In this document: positions 1-6,629 of the stretch, piece by piece
Numbering within the stretch: the stretch's first letter is position 1
Layout of the letters: each line of letters begins with the position of its first letter
Assembly (NCBI GenBank): GCA_900551625.1
Contig: URWZ01000023.1
Coordinates: 1-12,503, forward strand
Source: an uncultured Collinsella sp.
GTDB taxonomy: Bacteria > Actinomycetota > Coriobacteriia > Coriobacteriales > Coriobacteriaceae
Length of the DNA: 12,503 nucleotides
Direction of reading: 5' to 3'
The notes under the pieces: model-generated
Seen by the model: only the letters and a program-made list of their open reading frames with translations
What the model was told of the DNA's origin: nothing
The model's database searches: none
Position numbers and translations under genes: made by a program

Positions 1-51
1 ATACGAGATAGCGTAGCGTCTCGTGGGCTCGGAGATGTGTATAAGAGACAG
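1..51. other. Residual Nextera i7-side sequencing adapter
   Basis: This is synthetic, not genomic. Positions 1-9 are the end of the P7 primer (ATACGAGAT), 10-17 are an 8-base index (AGCGTAGC, which I recall as Nextera N709), and 18-51 are the read-2 transposase adapter ending in the Tn5 mosaic end AGATGTGTATAAGAGACAG. Any reading frame starting here is an artefact; one frame gives the familiar contaminant peptide MCIRDS. Confidence 0.98.
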
Positions 52-290
52 TCGAGAACCAGGTCGATTTCCAGAACAACCGCAACGTGCTGGTTGCCGC
101 GCTGGTGCTCGTGCTTTCGCTCGGCATCGCGTACAGCACCGCCGGCGCCATCGTGTTGGAGCTGGGCGGCGTGACCATTTCGCTGTCCGGCATTGCCGTG
201 GGCTCACTGGTGGGCATTGTGCTCAACGCCATCCTGCCGGGTAACGACTTTGAGTTTGATGTCTCCGAGCTTGAGGAGGCTGCTGAGTAG
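52..290 (+). CDS. uraA: Uracil permease (NCS2 family), C-terminal fragment
   Basis: This is the last ~79 codons of an inner-membrane nucleobase transporter that imports uracil, probably by proton symport. The frame is already open at the adapter junction and reads ENQVDFQNNRNVLVAA at once, matching the conserved stretch (ENxVDFxxxRN) that precedes the last membrane segments of UraA/PyrP proteins. Two hydrophobic segments follow, and the second ends GIVLNAILPGNDF, the typical GIxLNxILP ending. A short acidic tail closes the protein at the TAG at 288-290. The real start lies outside the contig; the GTG at 87 is an internal valine. A terminator follows 25 bases downstream. A xanthine-type NCS2 permease is the alternative, but the ENQVDF and LNAILP signatures favour uracil. 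Confidence in NCS2 is high and in uracil specificity moderate. Confidence 0.85.
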
Positions 291-315
291 CAGCTGCGTT
301 CAGCTAAAACAAGAT

Positions 316-353
316 ATGGTGCCCATGCGTATATGCGTGTGGGCACCATTTTT
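316..353. terminator. Intrinsic terminator shared by convergent genes
   Basis: A perfect 10-bp stem (ATGGTGCCCA at 316-325 with TGGGCACCAT at 340-349) is followed on the plus strand by TTTTT at 349-353, a good terminator for the uracil permease. On the minus strand the stem lies directly after the esterase stop codon (352-354) and is followed by ATCTTGTTTT, so it can probably serve both convergent genes. Confidence 0.85.
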
Positions 354-1017
354 AATGTGTCAGTATCCAGTGGATGCCGCGGGCCATGCGTAAGTCGGTT
401 TGGGCAAAGTGATTGCCGGGGTTGAGCTCCAGCGTTGTTGGAATGCCGCGCTCGACGAGTAACGCTTCCATCGCGCGTGTGTCGTCGAGTACATGCCGCA
501 TCATGCGGTTGGGCGTCTTGGTTTCCTTTTTGCCGAGTGACAGGTAGACGGCTTGCGGGCTGCCGGCAAAAGGGGTCGTGCTGGCACGGTCGACAAAGTC
601 GGGAAACCATAGCGACCCCGATGCGCTCGCGGCACGGTCAAAGGCGTCGGTTTGCCAGAGAGCCCAAAGCGAAAAGAGGCCTGCCAGCGAGTAGCCGGCA
701 ATGCCGCGCCAGGTGGGCGGCTGAGGAAGCGACGACTCGACCTGGGGGATTATCTGATTCAGCAGCTCATCAAGAAAATCGGCAGCTTGGCCGCCGAAAG
801 GCTCGGCATCGCGTACGGTCCCGTCGCATGCCCAGGGGCTCAGCTCGCGATTCCAATCGAGCCCGCCAATGGTGACGAGGGCGAATGGCGGACAGTCGAG
901 CTCTCGGCAACACTTATAAACCTCGCTGCCGTCGCCCACGACCACAGGAAGGTAGATGACAGGCGCGCTTTCCGTATGATTCGAATAAACGGTTATCTGC
1001 TTTTGATGCGCTTCCAT
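352..1017 (-). CDS. Alpha/beta-hydrolase esterase, IroE/Fes-like
   Basis: This 221-aa cytoplasmic hydrolase belongs to the putative esterase family that includes siderophore esterases (IroE, Fes) and other small-ester hydrolases. The nucleophile elbow is GYSLAG (S110), preceded by the strand RGIA, and followed by SASGSLWFPDF at 132-141, the SxSLWF block typical of this family. The probable catalytic histidine is H203 in NPGNHF near the C-terminus. E165 in the GKKET segment sits where an acidic partner could be. There is no signal peptide. The ATG at 1017 has a purine-rich GAGAGAAG upstream. The length is somewhat short for the family but complete from first strand to last helix. No siderophore genes are adjacent, so the substrate is unknown and I do not assign an iron role. 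The gene ends on the shared terminator and lies downstream of the first surface-protein gene, behind that gene's terminator. Confidence 0.8.
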   Translation of the reverse strand: MEAHQKQITVYSNHTESAPVIYLPVVVGDGSEVYKCCRELDCPPFALVTIGGLDWNRELSPWACDGTVRDAEPFGGQAADFLDELLNQIIPQVESSLPQPPTWRGIAGYSLAGLFSLWALWQTDAFDRAASASGSLWFPDFVDRASTTPFAGSPQAVYLSLGKKETKTPNRMMRHVLDDTRAMEALLVERGIPTTLELNPGNHFAQTDLRMARGIHWILTH

Positions 1018-1131
1018 GACGGGCTTCTCTCAGTGTTGTGATATCGGCAGCCCCAATTGTCGCACGCCAGCGTATGCTGGTTGGGCTAGACCAAAGACAA
1101 TCTCGTGCATCCCCTGCGGACGCATATGGAA

Positions 1132-1167
1132 AACGCCACCGCCGGAGGGGAGCTCGGCGGTGGCGTT
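1132..1167 (-). terminator. Strong terminator after surface protein 1
   Basis: A perfect 13-bp GC-rich stem (AACGCCACCGCCG at 1132-1144, CGGCGGTGGCGTT at 1155-1167) with a 10-base loop is followed on the minus strand by TTTTCC. It lies about 60 bases after the stop codon at 1225-1227. It falls outside the duplicated unit, so the second surface-protein copy has no equivalent. Confidence 0.85.
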
Positions 1168-1224
1168 GTTAAACGGTGCTGGGGCTCGGGGCCTTCGCGG
1201 GAGCTGCCATGTGCGCAGAGGCGT

Positions 1225-3009
1225 CTAAGAACGCTTACGGCTCGCCATGGTGCCTGCGGCGATAGCGGCTGTTCCCGCAAGGACGGTTGCCACGATGGCC
1301 GCACCCGAGGTGTCGCCGGTTGCCGCGAGCACGCCGGTAGTCTTGGCTTTCGTGGTTGAAGCCGCAACGGCCTTGGTCGGCTTTGAGCCCTCAGGCTTGG
1401 GGTTCTGCTTGGACTCCGCGGGCTTGCTTTCTGCGGGCTTGGTCTCGTCGGGCTTGGGGTCTTCCGGCTTGGCTACCTCGGGAGGTGCGATGGTCGTACT
1501 TTTGGCGACTGCTTTGATATAGAGGGAGTCGACCGTGGCGTCGCCCGTGCCGATGGCTTGGCCTGCCTCGTAGATGCCGTCACGGAGCTTGCGATAGTCA
1601 ATGATCTTGCCGCCTTCGGGCGTCTGGATGGCGGCGTTCTCAATCTTGATGGTGCCGATTGTCTTGCCGTCAGCGCTCATGGCACGGGCAAAGATTGCCG
1701 CTGTATCTCCTTCGGCCGTTACCTTGCTGTGGATGATCGAGATGACTGCGGGTGTGACGCCCTCGCTGGTCTGGGCGATGATGCCAATGTTCTCGCCTTG
1801 GGGTTCGCGCCTCGTCTCGCCATCTTGGTTTTCGCTGTAGGGGATGGGGCCGTCGCCGTTCTCGACATAGCGGGCTATGGCCTTGACAACGGAGTCGCTG
1901 ATGTAGATGTGGCCGCCCTTCTCGTTGGGTCGATCGTTTCTGGTGGAGAATGCAGCCGAAACCTCGCCTTCCGCAAACGCGTCCACGGTGGAGCCGTTCT
2001 TGACGACGATGTCGTCCTGGTAGGTGAAGAGGGCGTTGGCGCCACCGCATCTGCCTTTACTTGCACGGACCGTCACGTTTGCATGATCGAGGGTGATGCC
2101 CTTGTGGGCATAGACGCCATATTCAACACCGTTTACGTTGAGGGAGGCGTTTGTGGCTGCGAGGCTGCCCTTGGCCTCGACGGCAGCGTCTTTCTCGGAG
2201 CTTGCCTTGACCTGGCCGCCGTCCGAGATGTTGATATTGCCGCCGCTCCAAAGGGCCTCACCATCGGCTGAGCTTGCCTCGACCGTCCCGCCACCCTTGA
2301 TGGTGAGGTTCTTGTCGGCTCCAATACCCTTGTCCTTGGTAGCCCTGGCGGTGACGGCTCCGCTGTCGTCAATCGTGATATTGCCGTTTGCCCTGATGCC
2401 ATCCGATGCACCCGTGGCGTTGACGTTGCCCGAACCTTTGATAGCGAGATCACCTCCGGCATTGATGGCATCAAACCCAGTGCTCGTGGCGTTGACGGAT
2501 CCGGCTCCGTCGATGTTGATATTACCCGTGGAGAGGATAGCGTCCTCAGTAGATGTCACGCTGAGCGTGCCGCCCTCGTCGCCTTGGATATTGAGCTCGG
2601 CATTCTCGTTAGTGCCATGAGAAACGTTGATGCTTTCGATCCATTCGGCAGTGACGATGTTGGTTCCCGAGTAATTCACGTTGAGCTTGCCTGCGGCCTG
2701 GATCTCGCCGCCGTTATAGTTGTTGAGCTTCAAGTCGTCGGCGCCGTCCCACGACCAGGTACCGGCCTCGTCGCTCGCCGCGGTGTTGTACTTGTTGCCG
2801 CCGACCTTGACCCATTCCGCTGCGAGCGAGACGCTCGGCATGAGCAGCGAGCTCACCGTGAGCGCGCACACGGCGCCCGCGACGATGCGGCGCGTCACGC
2901 GGCGCCAGCTGCCGTGCGCGAGTCCTATGCGACGGCGAACGTCGGGTTCGGCAACATGGGTTCCGGCGGTAGTGTCATTGCGTTTGGGGGTCGTGAACAA
3001 GGCTGCCAT
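1225..3009 (-). CDS. Wall-anchored beta-helix surface protein, copy 1
   Basis: This 594-aa secreted protein is probably sortase-anchored. A long basic n-region (1-41) precedes a hydrophobic core, with likely signal cleavage after SLAA (residue 64). The mature part opens with WSWDGADDLKL, followed by about ten turns of a roughly 22-residue repeat (GNINI..GSVNA.., GDLAI..GNVNA.., NLTIKGGGTVEA..) typical of a parallel beta-helix. The DGI/DAI-plus-IxGxG pattern resembles the Cthe_2159-like carbohydrate-binding family. Residues 507-546 are a KP/EP-rich wall-spanning linker. The C-terminus is LAATG (561-565), a hydrophobic segment and RKRS, a class E-type sortase signal. I start at the ATG at 3009 because GGGAG lies five bases upstream; the open frame to 3171 lacks such a site. 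A glycan-binding adhesin is likely, but the ligand is unknown. Confidence 0.82.
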   Translation of the reverse strand: MAALFTTPKRNDTTAGTHVAEPDVRRRIGLAHGSWRRVTRRIVAGAVCALTVSSLLMPSVSLAAEWVKVGGNKYNTAASDEAGTWSWDGADDLKLNNYNGGEIQAAGKLNVNYSGTNIVTAEWIESINVSHGTNENAELNIQGDEGGTLSVTSTEDAILSTGNINIDGAGSVNATSTGFDAINAGGDLAIKGSGNVNATGASDGIRANGNITIDDSGAVTARATKDKGIGADKNLTIKGGGTVEASSADGEALWSGGNINISDGGQVKASSEKDAAVEAKGSLAATNASLNVNGVEYGVYAHKGITLDHANVTVRASKGRCGGANALFTYQDDIVVKNGSTVDAFAEGEVSAAFSTRNDRPNEKGGHIYISDSVVKAIARYVENGDGPIPYSENQDGETRREPQGENIGIIAQTSEGVTPAVISIIHSKVTAEGDTAAIFARAMSADGKTIGTIKIENAAIQTPEGGKIIDYRKLRDGIYEAGQAIGTGDATVDSLYIKAVAKSTTIAPPEVAKPEDPKPDETKPAESKPAESKQNPKPEGSKPTKAVAASTTKAKTTGVLAATGDTSGAAIVATVLAGTAAIAAGTMASRKRS

Positions 3010-3110
3010 GGTTGCTCCCGTTCTCATAGGGCCTATACGACTAGATTCAGCGTATCTGCTGGATGTTGCCGGCGGTAGTGCCGTTTGGAGGGCAAAATGG
3101 CCAAAATGGG
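3010..3110 (-). promoter_or_regulatory. Conserved upstream region of surface protein 1
   Basis: This is probably the promoter and leader. Compared with the copy at 5048-5148 it keeps an identical 26-base block (3074-3099), a dyad ATAGG-G-CCTAT (3026-3036), and the GGGAG ribosome-binding site. The 26-base block ends in CAAAATG and is followed by a second CCAAAA, so the motif is tandem in both copies. I cannot place -35 and -10 boxes with confidence. Confidence 0.5.
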
Positions 3111-3150
3111 GGAGAAATAGGCCGCACGCCGGCGCAGGGACCGGCGCTAA

Positions 3151-3187
3151 AAGAAAAGCGCGGGGCCGCATGGCGACTCCGCGCTTT
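3151..3187 (-). terminator. Duplicated permease terminator between the two copies
   Basis: The stem AAAGCGCGG (3155-3163) pairs with CCGCGCTTT (3179-3187), with one mismatch toward the loop. It matches the hairpin at 5194-5228 after the NCS2 permease. On the minus strand it is the first terminator met after the stop of surface protein 2, so it should end that transcript. Confidence 0.75.
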
Positions 3188-3213
3188 ATTGTTCAGCTTT
3201 TGCAGCCTTGCCC

Positions 3214-3259
3214 TTACGCTACGAAGAAGTAGACGAGGAAGGCAAGGGCCGCGATCCAC
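3214..3259 (-). pseudogene. Relic of the 3' end of the NCS2 permease
   Basis: Reading leftward from 3258, the 14 codons give WIAALAFLVYFFVA followed by TAA at 3214-3216, exactly the C-terminus of the permease at 5255-6568. Only two of 46 bases differ (GCG for GCA, TTC for TTT) and both are synonymous. Upstream of 3259 the similarity stops abruptly. No start codon or ribosome-binding site goes with it, so it is a fragment carried along by the tandem duplication rather than a gene. Confidence 0.88.
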
Positions 3260-3280
3260 CCGTCCCGTGCGAAAAAGTGT

Positions 3281-5047
3281 TTACGAGCGCTTGCGGCTCA
3301 CCACGGCGCCCGCGGCGATGGCGGCTGTTCCTGCAAGGGCGGCTGCCACGATGGCTGCGCTCGAGGCGTCGCCGGTTGCTGCGAGTTTGCCGGCGATCTT
3401 GGCTCCCGTGGCTGCAACTGCAACGGTCTTGGTCGTCTTCGTGCCCTCGGACTTGGAACCCTCGGGCTTGGTCTCGCCTGGCTTCTCCTCGGGTTTGATC
3501 TCCTCGGGAGGCACGATGACCGTGCTCTTGGCGACAGCGGCGTCGTAGGGGGAGTTGATTGTGGTGTCGCCCGTGCCGATGGTTTGACCTGCCTCGTAGG
3601 AGATGCTGGGGCCGTACTCTTCCTCGTTGTAATAGTTAATGATCTTGCCGCCTGCGGGCGTCTGGATGGGAGCGTCTTCGATCTTGATGGTGCCGATCGC
3701 CTTGCCATCCTCGCTTATGGCAAGAGCGAAGATTGCCGCCGTGTCTCCCTCAGCTGTGACCTTACTGCGGACAATCGAGATGGTCGCGGGCGTGATGCCC
3801 TCCTTGGTCCGGGCAAAGATGCCGATGTTCACGCCCCCATGCTCGGGAATGACCGCGCCGCTTTGGTCGTTGCTGTAGTGATCGGGGCCGTCGCTACCGG
3901 ACTCGACATAGCGGGCTATAGCCTTGACAACGGAGTCACTAATGTAGATGTGACCACCCGCTTCGTTGGGGTAGTAGTTTCTGGTGGAGATTGCGGTCGA
4001 GAACTGGCCTTCTGCGAACGCATCCACGATCGAGCCGTTCTTGATGACGATGTCGTCCTCGTCGGTGAAGAGGGCGCTGGCTTCATCGTTCCCTGCACTT
4101 GCACGGACCGTTACGGTTGCGCCATCGAACGTGATGCCCTTGTAGACATAGATGCCATACCCAACGCCACTTGCGTTGAGGGAAGCGTTCGTGACCGTGA
4201 GGCTGTTTTTACCGTCGATGGCGGCGTCTTCCTCGGAGCTTGCCTTGACCTGGCTGCCACCCGAGATCTCGATGTTGCCGTCGGCCCAAATCGCATTGTC
4301 TTTGATAGAGCTTGCCTCTACCTTGCCGCCGCCCTTTATGATGAGGTTCTCGTTAGCATCGATACCCTGATCCTCGGTGGCCTTGGCGGTGACGGTTCCG
4401 CTGTTGTCGATCGTGATGTTGCCGTCGGCCCTGATGCCATCCGAATCGCCCGTGGCGTTAACGTTTCCCGAGCCCTTGATGGTGACATCGCCCCCGGCAT
4501 CGATGGCATCGTGCTCGGTGCTCGTGGCGTTGACAGTGCCAGCGCCGTCGATGTTGATGCTGCCGACGGAAGTGATGGCGTCACGAAAAGATGTCACGTT
4601 GAGCGTGCTGGACGCGTCGCCCTGAATATTAAGCTCGGCGTTCTCGTTCGCGCCATCCTTAACCTTGATGCCGCGGCCATCGCCGTTAGTGACGATGTTG
4701 TTGCCCTCGTAGCTCACGTTGAGCTTGCCCGCTGCCTCGATCGCGCCGGCGTTATAGCCGTTGAGCTTCATGTCGTCGGCGCCGTCCCAGGCCCAGGTGC
4801 CGGCCTCGTCGCCTGCTGCAGTGTTGTACTGAGTGCCGCCGACGTTGACCCACTCGGCCGCGAGCGAGACGCTCGGCATGAGCAGCGAGCTCACCGTAAG
4901 CGCGCAGGCCAGGCCGCAGATGATGCGGCGCGTCACGCGGCGCCAGCTGCCGTGTGTGAGCAGCGTGCGACGGCACACGTCGGGCTCGACAAAATGGGCT
5001 CCAGAGGTTTTGTCATTGCGCTTGGGGGTCGTGAACAAGGCGGCCAT
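3281..5047 (-). CDS. Wall-anchored beta-helix surface protein, copy 2
   Basis: This 588-aa paralogue of the neighbouring protein has the same architecture. A 41-residue basic n-region (HGSWRRVTRRI) leads into a hydrophobic core with probable cleavage after SLAA (64). Then come AEWVNVGG and WAWDGADDMKL, and repeated beta-helix rungs such as GSINIDGAGTVNA, NVTIKGSGNVNA-like turns and LIIKGGGKVEASS. Residues 511-540 are a Pro/Glu/Lys linker, LAATG is at 555-559, and a hydrophobic helix and RKRS end the protein. The signal region, the block GHIYISDSVVKAIARYVE and the C-terminal anchor are nearly identical between copies, while exposed loops (residues after WVNVGG, the DHYSNDQSG loop, the linker) differ. 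The ATG at 5047 is chosen for its GGGAG site five bases upstream. Its own downstream terminator is missing and the permease relic's terminator takes that place. The ligand is unknown; carbohydrate binding is inferred. Confidence 0.82.
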   Translation of the reverse strand: MAALFTTPKRNDKTSGAHFVEPDVCRRTLLTHGSWRRVTRRIICGLACALTVSSLLMPSVSLAAEWVNVGGTQYNTAAGDEAGTWAWDGADDMKLNGYNAGAIEAAGKLNVSYEGNNIVTNGDGRGIKVKDGANENAELNIQGDASSTLNVTSFRDAITSVGSINIDGAGTVNATSTEHDAIDAGGDVTIKGSGNVNATGDSDGIRADGNITIDNSGTVTAKATEDQGIDANENLIIKGGGKVEASSIKDNAIWADGNIEISGGSQVKASSEEDAAIDGKNSLTVTNASLNASGVGYGIYVYKGITFDGATVTVRASAGNDEASALFTDEDDIVIKNGSIVDAFAEGQFSTAISTRNYYPNEAGGHIYISDSVVKAIARYVESGSDGPDHYSNDQSGAVIPEHGGVNIGIFARTKEGITPATISIVRSKVTAEGDTAAIFALAISEDGKAIGTIKIEDAPIQTPAGGKIINYYNEEEYGPSISYEAGQTIGTGDTTINSPYDAAVAKSTVIVPPEEIKPEEKPGETKPEGSKSEGTKTTKTVAVAATGAKIAGKLAATGDASSAAIVAAALAGTAAIAAGAVVSRKRS

Positions 5048-5148
5048 GGTTGCTCCCATCCTCATAGGGCCTATGCGATTACGCCCAGCATATCTGCAGG
5101 ATGTAGCCGGTGGTAGTGCCGTTTGGAGGGCAAAATGTCCAAAACTTG
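5048..5148 (-). promoter_or_regulatory. Conserved upstream region of surface protein 2
   Basis: This is the counterpart of 3010-3110. The 26-base identical block is at 5112-5137 and the ATAGG-G-CCTAT dyad at 5064-5074, 16 bases upstream of the ATG. Conservation of these two patches, while bases between them vary, suggests a protein-binding site or promoter element common to both genes. Box positions are uncertain. Confidence 0.5.
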
Positions 5149-5182
5149 GGAAGCAATACATCGCGCGTCTGTGCGTTGCCTG

Positions 5183-5228
5183 GCTTTAAAAGCAAAGCGC
5201 GGAGCCGCTCGATGCGACTCCGCGCTTT
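5183..5228 (-). terminator. Terminator of the NCS2 permease
   Basis: A perfect 11-bp stem (AAAGCGCGGAG at 5194-5204, CTCCGCGCTTT at 5218-5228) lies 27 bases past the permease stop. On the minus strand it is followed by TGCTTTTAAAG. It should separate the permease transcript from surface protein 2. Confidence 0.8.
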
Positions 5229-5254
5229 GGTGTTCTGCTTTGGCAGCTTTGCCG

Positions 5255-6568
5255 TTACGCTACAAAGAAGTAGACGAGGAAGGCAAGGGCTGCGATCCAC
5301 ATGAGCGGCTTGATCTTGGAGGCCTCGCCCTTAAAGAGCGCGACGATCACGTAGGCGATAAAGCCCAGGCCAATGCCGGCAGAGATGGAGTAGGTGAAGG
5401 GCACGCCGGCGACAATCATGAACGCCGGGAAACCCTGCGACACGTCGGACCAGTCGATCTCGGAGGCCTCGCTCATCATGAGGTAGCCGACGTAGACCAG
5501 GGCACCGCAGGTGGCGGCGCTGGAAACGATGGTGACGATGGGGGAGAAGAACGCGGCGAGAATGAACAGCACGCCGGTGGTGACGGAAGTGAGGCCCGTG
5601 CGGCCACCGTCGGCGGCGCCGGAAGTGGACTCGACGAAGGTGGTGATGGAGGAGACACCCATAAAGCCACCGGCAGCAGCGGCCACGGAGTCGACGACCA
5701 GGATGGGGCGGATGTCCTCGACATTGCCGTCCTCGGTCAAGAACTCGCCCTGCTTGGCGACGGCCATCGCGGTGCCCATGGTGTCGAAGAAGTCGCTCAT
5801 GAGCAGCGAGAAGGCAACGACGAGCAGCATCGGGTCGGTCAGAACCTTCACGATGGCCATGTTGCCATCGGCGGTGCTGGCAAACGGGGCGCCAAAGGTC
5901 GAGAAGTCGAGCGGTGCGATGAGACCCTCGGGCGCATGGGTGACGCCCAGCGGGATACCGGCGATAACGGCGACGATGATGCCGATGAGCAGCGAGCCCG
6001 GCACGTTGCGGGAAGCCAGGGCAACCGTCACGATGATGGAGATGATGCCGACGATAAAGGTGGGGGAGGCGATGTCGCCCAGGCCGACGAGCGTACCGGC
6101 GCCAGCGGTGATAATGCCGGCGTCGCACAGGCCGATCATGGCGATGAACAGGCCCAAGCCAACCGAGATGGCGTGGCGCAGGACCACGGGGATGGCGTCC
6201 ATAATGGCCTCGCGCAGGCCGCACAGGACGAGCAGCAAGATGACGATACCCTCGAGGAAGATAACGCTCATGGCAACGTGCCAGTCGCCGCCGCACATGG
6301 TGGTGGCGATGCCCGCGATCATGGCGTTGATGCCCAGGCCCGACGCGCAGGCGAGCGGGCGGTTGGCGAAGATACCCATGCAGATGGTCATGATGCCGGC
6401 GCCCAGGCAGGTGGCGCAGGCGAGCGCTCCCGCATCGATGCCGGCGCCCGAGAGCACCGCGGGGTTGACGGCAATGATGTAGGCCATTGCCAGGAACGTT
6501 GTCAGTCCAGCGCGAAGTTCGGTCCCGATTGTGGACTTGCGCTCACTGACGTGAAAAAGTTCGTCCAT
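5255..6568 (-). CDS. NCS2 purine permease, guanine/hypoxanthine type
   Basis: This 437-aa polytopic membrane protein imports purine bases and belongs to the AzgA/PbuG branch of the NCS2 family. Diagnostic segments in order are GLTTFLAMAYIIAVNP (21-36), SGLGINA (76-82), the substrate-site motif SDFFDTMGTAMAV (258-270), ITTFVESTSG (308-317) and GGRTGLTSV (321-329). About 12-14 membrane segments are visible. I use the ATG at 6568, because AAGGAAAGGG lies just upstream on the minus strand; the frame is open to 6625 but without a good site. A terminator follows. The gene is divergent from the deformylase-like gene and sits upstream of the surface-protein pair, which has captured its 3' end. Adenine or xanthine specificity cannot be excluded, but this branch is mostly guanine/hypoxanthine or adenine. 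Confidence 0.9.
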   Translation of the reverse strand: MDELFHVSERKSTIGTELRAGLTTFLAMAYIIAVNPAVLSGAGIDAGALACATCLGAGIMTICMGIFANRPLACASGLGINAMIAGIATTMCGGDWHVAMSVIFLEGIVILLLVLCGLREAIMDAIPVVLRHAISVGLGLFIAMIGLCDAGIITAGAGTLVGLGDIASPTFIVGIISIIVTVALASRNVPGSLLIGIIVAVIAGIPLGVTHAPEGLIAPLDFSTFGAPFASTADGNMAIVKVLTDPMLLVVAFSLLMSDFFDTMGTAMAVAKQGEFLTEDGNVEDIRPILVVDSVAAAAGGFMGVSSITTFVESTSGAADGGRTGLTSVTTGVLFILAAFFSPIVTIVSSAATCGALVYVGYLMMSEASEIDWSDVSQGFPAFMIVAGVPFTYSISAGIGLGFIAYVIVALFKGEASKIKPLMWIAALAFLVYFFVA

Positions 6569-6613
6569 GCATACCCTTTCCTTGTTCGGCCCCGAGTTTA
6601 GGCCGATTGACAC

Positions 6614-6629
6614 GAACGTTCTCACTATA
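6614..6629 (-). promoter_or_regulatory. Putative permease promoter with overlapping dyad
   Basis: On the minus strand TATAGT (6624-6629) is a plausible -10 box, and a perfect palindrome GAACGTTC (6614-6621) lies where transcription would begin. That position would suit a repressor. No convincing -35 box was found at normal spacing. I do not recognise a purine riboswitch in the short leader. Confidence 0.35.

Larger units (their letters stand above)
1211..3259 (-). repeat. Tandem duplication, unit 1 (distal copy)
   Basis: On the minus strand this unit contains, in order, the 3' tail of the NCS2 permease (3214-3259), the permease terminator, the upstream region, and surface protein 1 up to 14 bases past its stop. 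It aligns with 3267-5300. The right limit is the last matching base before divergence (3259 against 5300). The left limit is the start of a GTGCG match (1211 against 3267). Divergence is visible throughout, so the duplication is not recent, or gene conversion has acted unevenly on it. Confidence 0.85.
3267..5300 (-). repeat. Tandem duplication, unit 2 (permease-proximal copy)
   Basis: This unit runs from inside the last codons of the intact NCS2 permease (5300) to 14 bases past the stop of surface protein 2 (3267). It is probably the copy in the original arrangement, because its permease end is still attached to the full gene. Seven bases (3260-3266) separate it from unit 1. Confidence 0.85.

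Noticed and set aside
23..244. Open frame starting in the left adapter (MGSEMCIRDS...)
   Set aside because: The start is in synthetic sequence, and the frame is different from the uracil permease frame.
1067..1094. Small inverted repeats CCAGC-GTAT-GCTGG and TTGG-CCAA upstream of the esterase
   Set aside because: The arms are only 4-5 bp, with no U-run or match to a known operator. This is within what chance gives in GC-rich DNA.
3010..3171. Longer N-terminus for surface protein 1, with a similar extension in copy 2 (to 5161)
   Set aside because: The extra peptide is similar between copies only because the DNA is duplicated. No ribosome-binding site is present, and it would put over 90 residues ahead of the signal core. 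The ATG with GGGAG at five bases is a better start.
4100..4700. Regular short repeats inside the surface genes as a CRISPR array or satellite
   Set aside because: The period is about 66 bases in frame and matches the 22-residue protein repeat. The DNA repeats are degenerate, and there are no constant repeats with unique spacers.
3584..5116. 510-codon open frame on the plus strand opposite surface protein 2 (and 1558-2271 opposite copy 1)
   Set aside because: It mirrors the codon and repeat structure of the minus-strand gene, with low-complexity D/V/A-rich sequence and no recognisable domain. The minus strand has a signal peptide, repeats and an anchor. It is a shadow of GC-rich third positions.
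5123..6601. 492-codon open frame opposite the NCS2 permease
   Set aside because: The product is a hydrophilic D/G/H-rich string with no family signature, in the frame where high third-position GC removes stops. The permease frame has clear NCS2 motifs.
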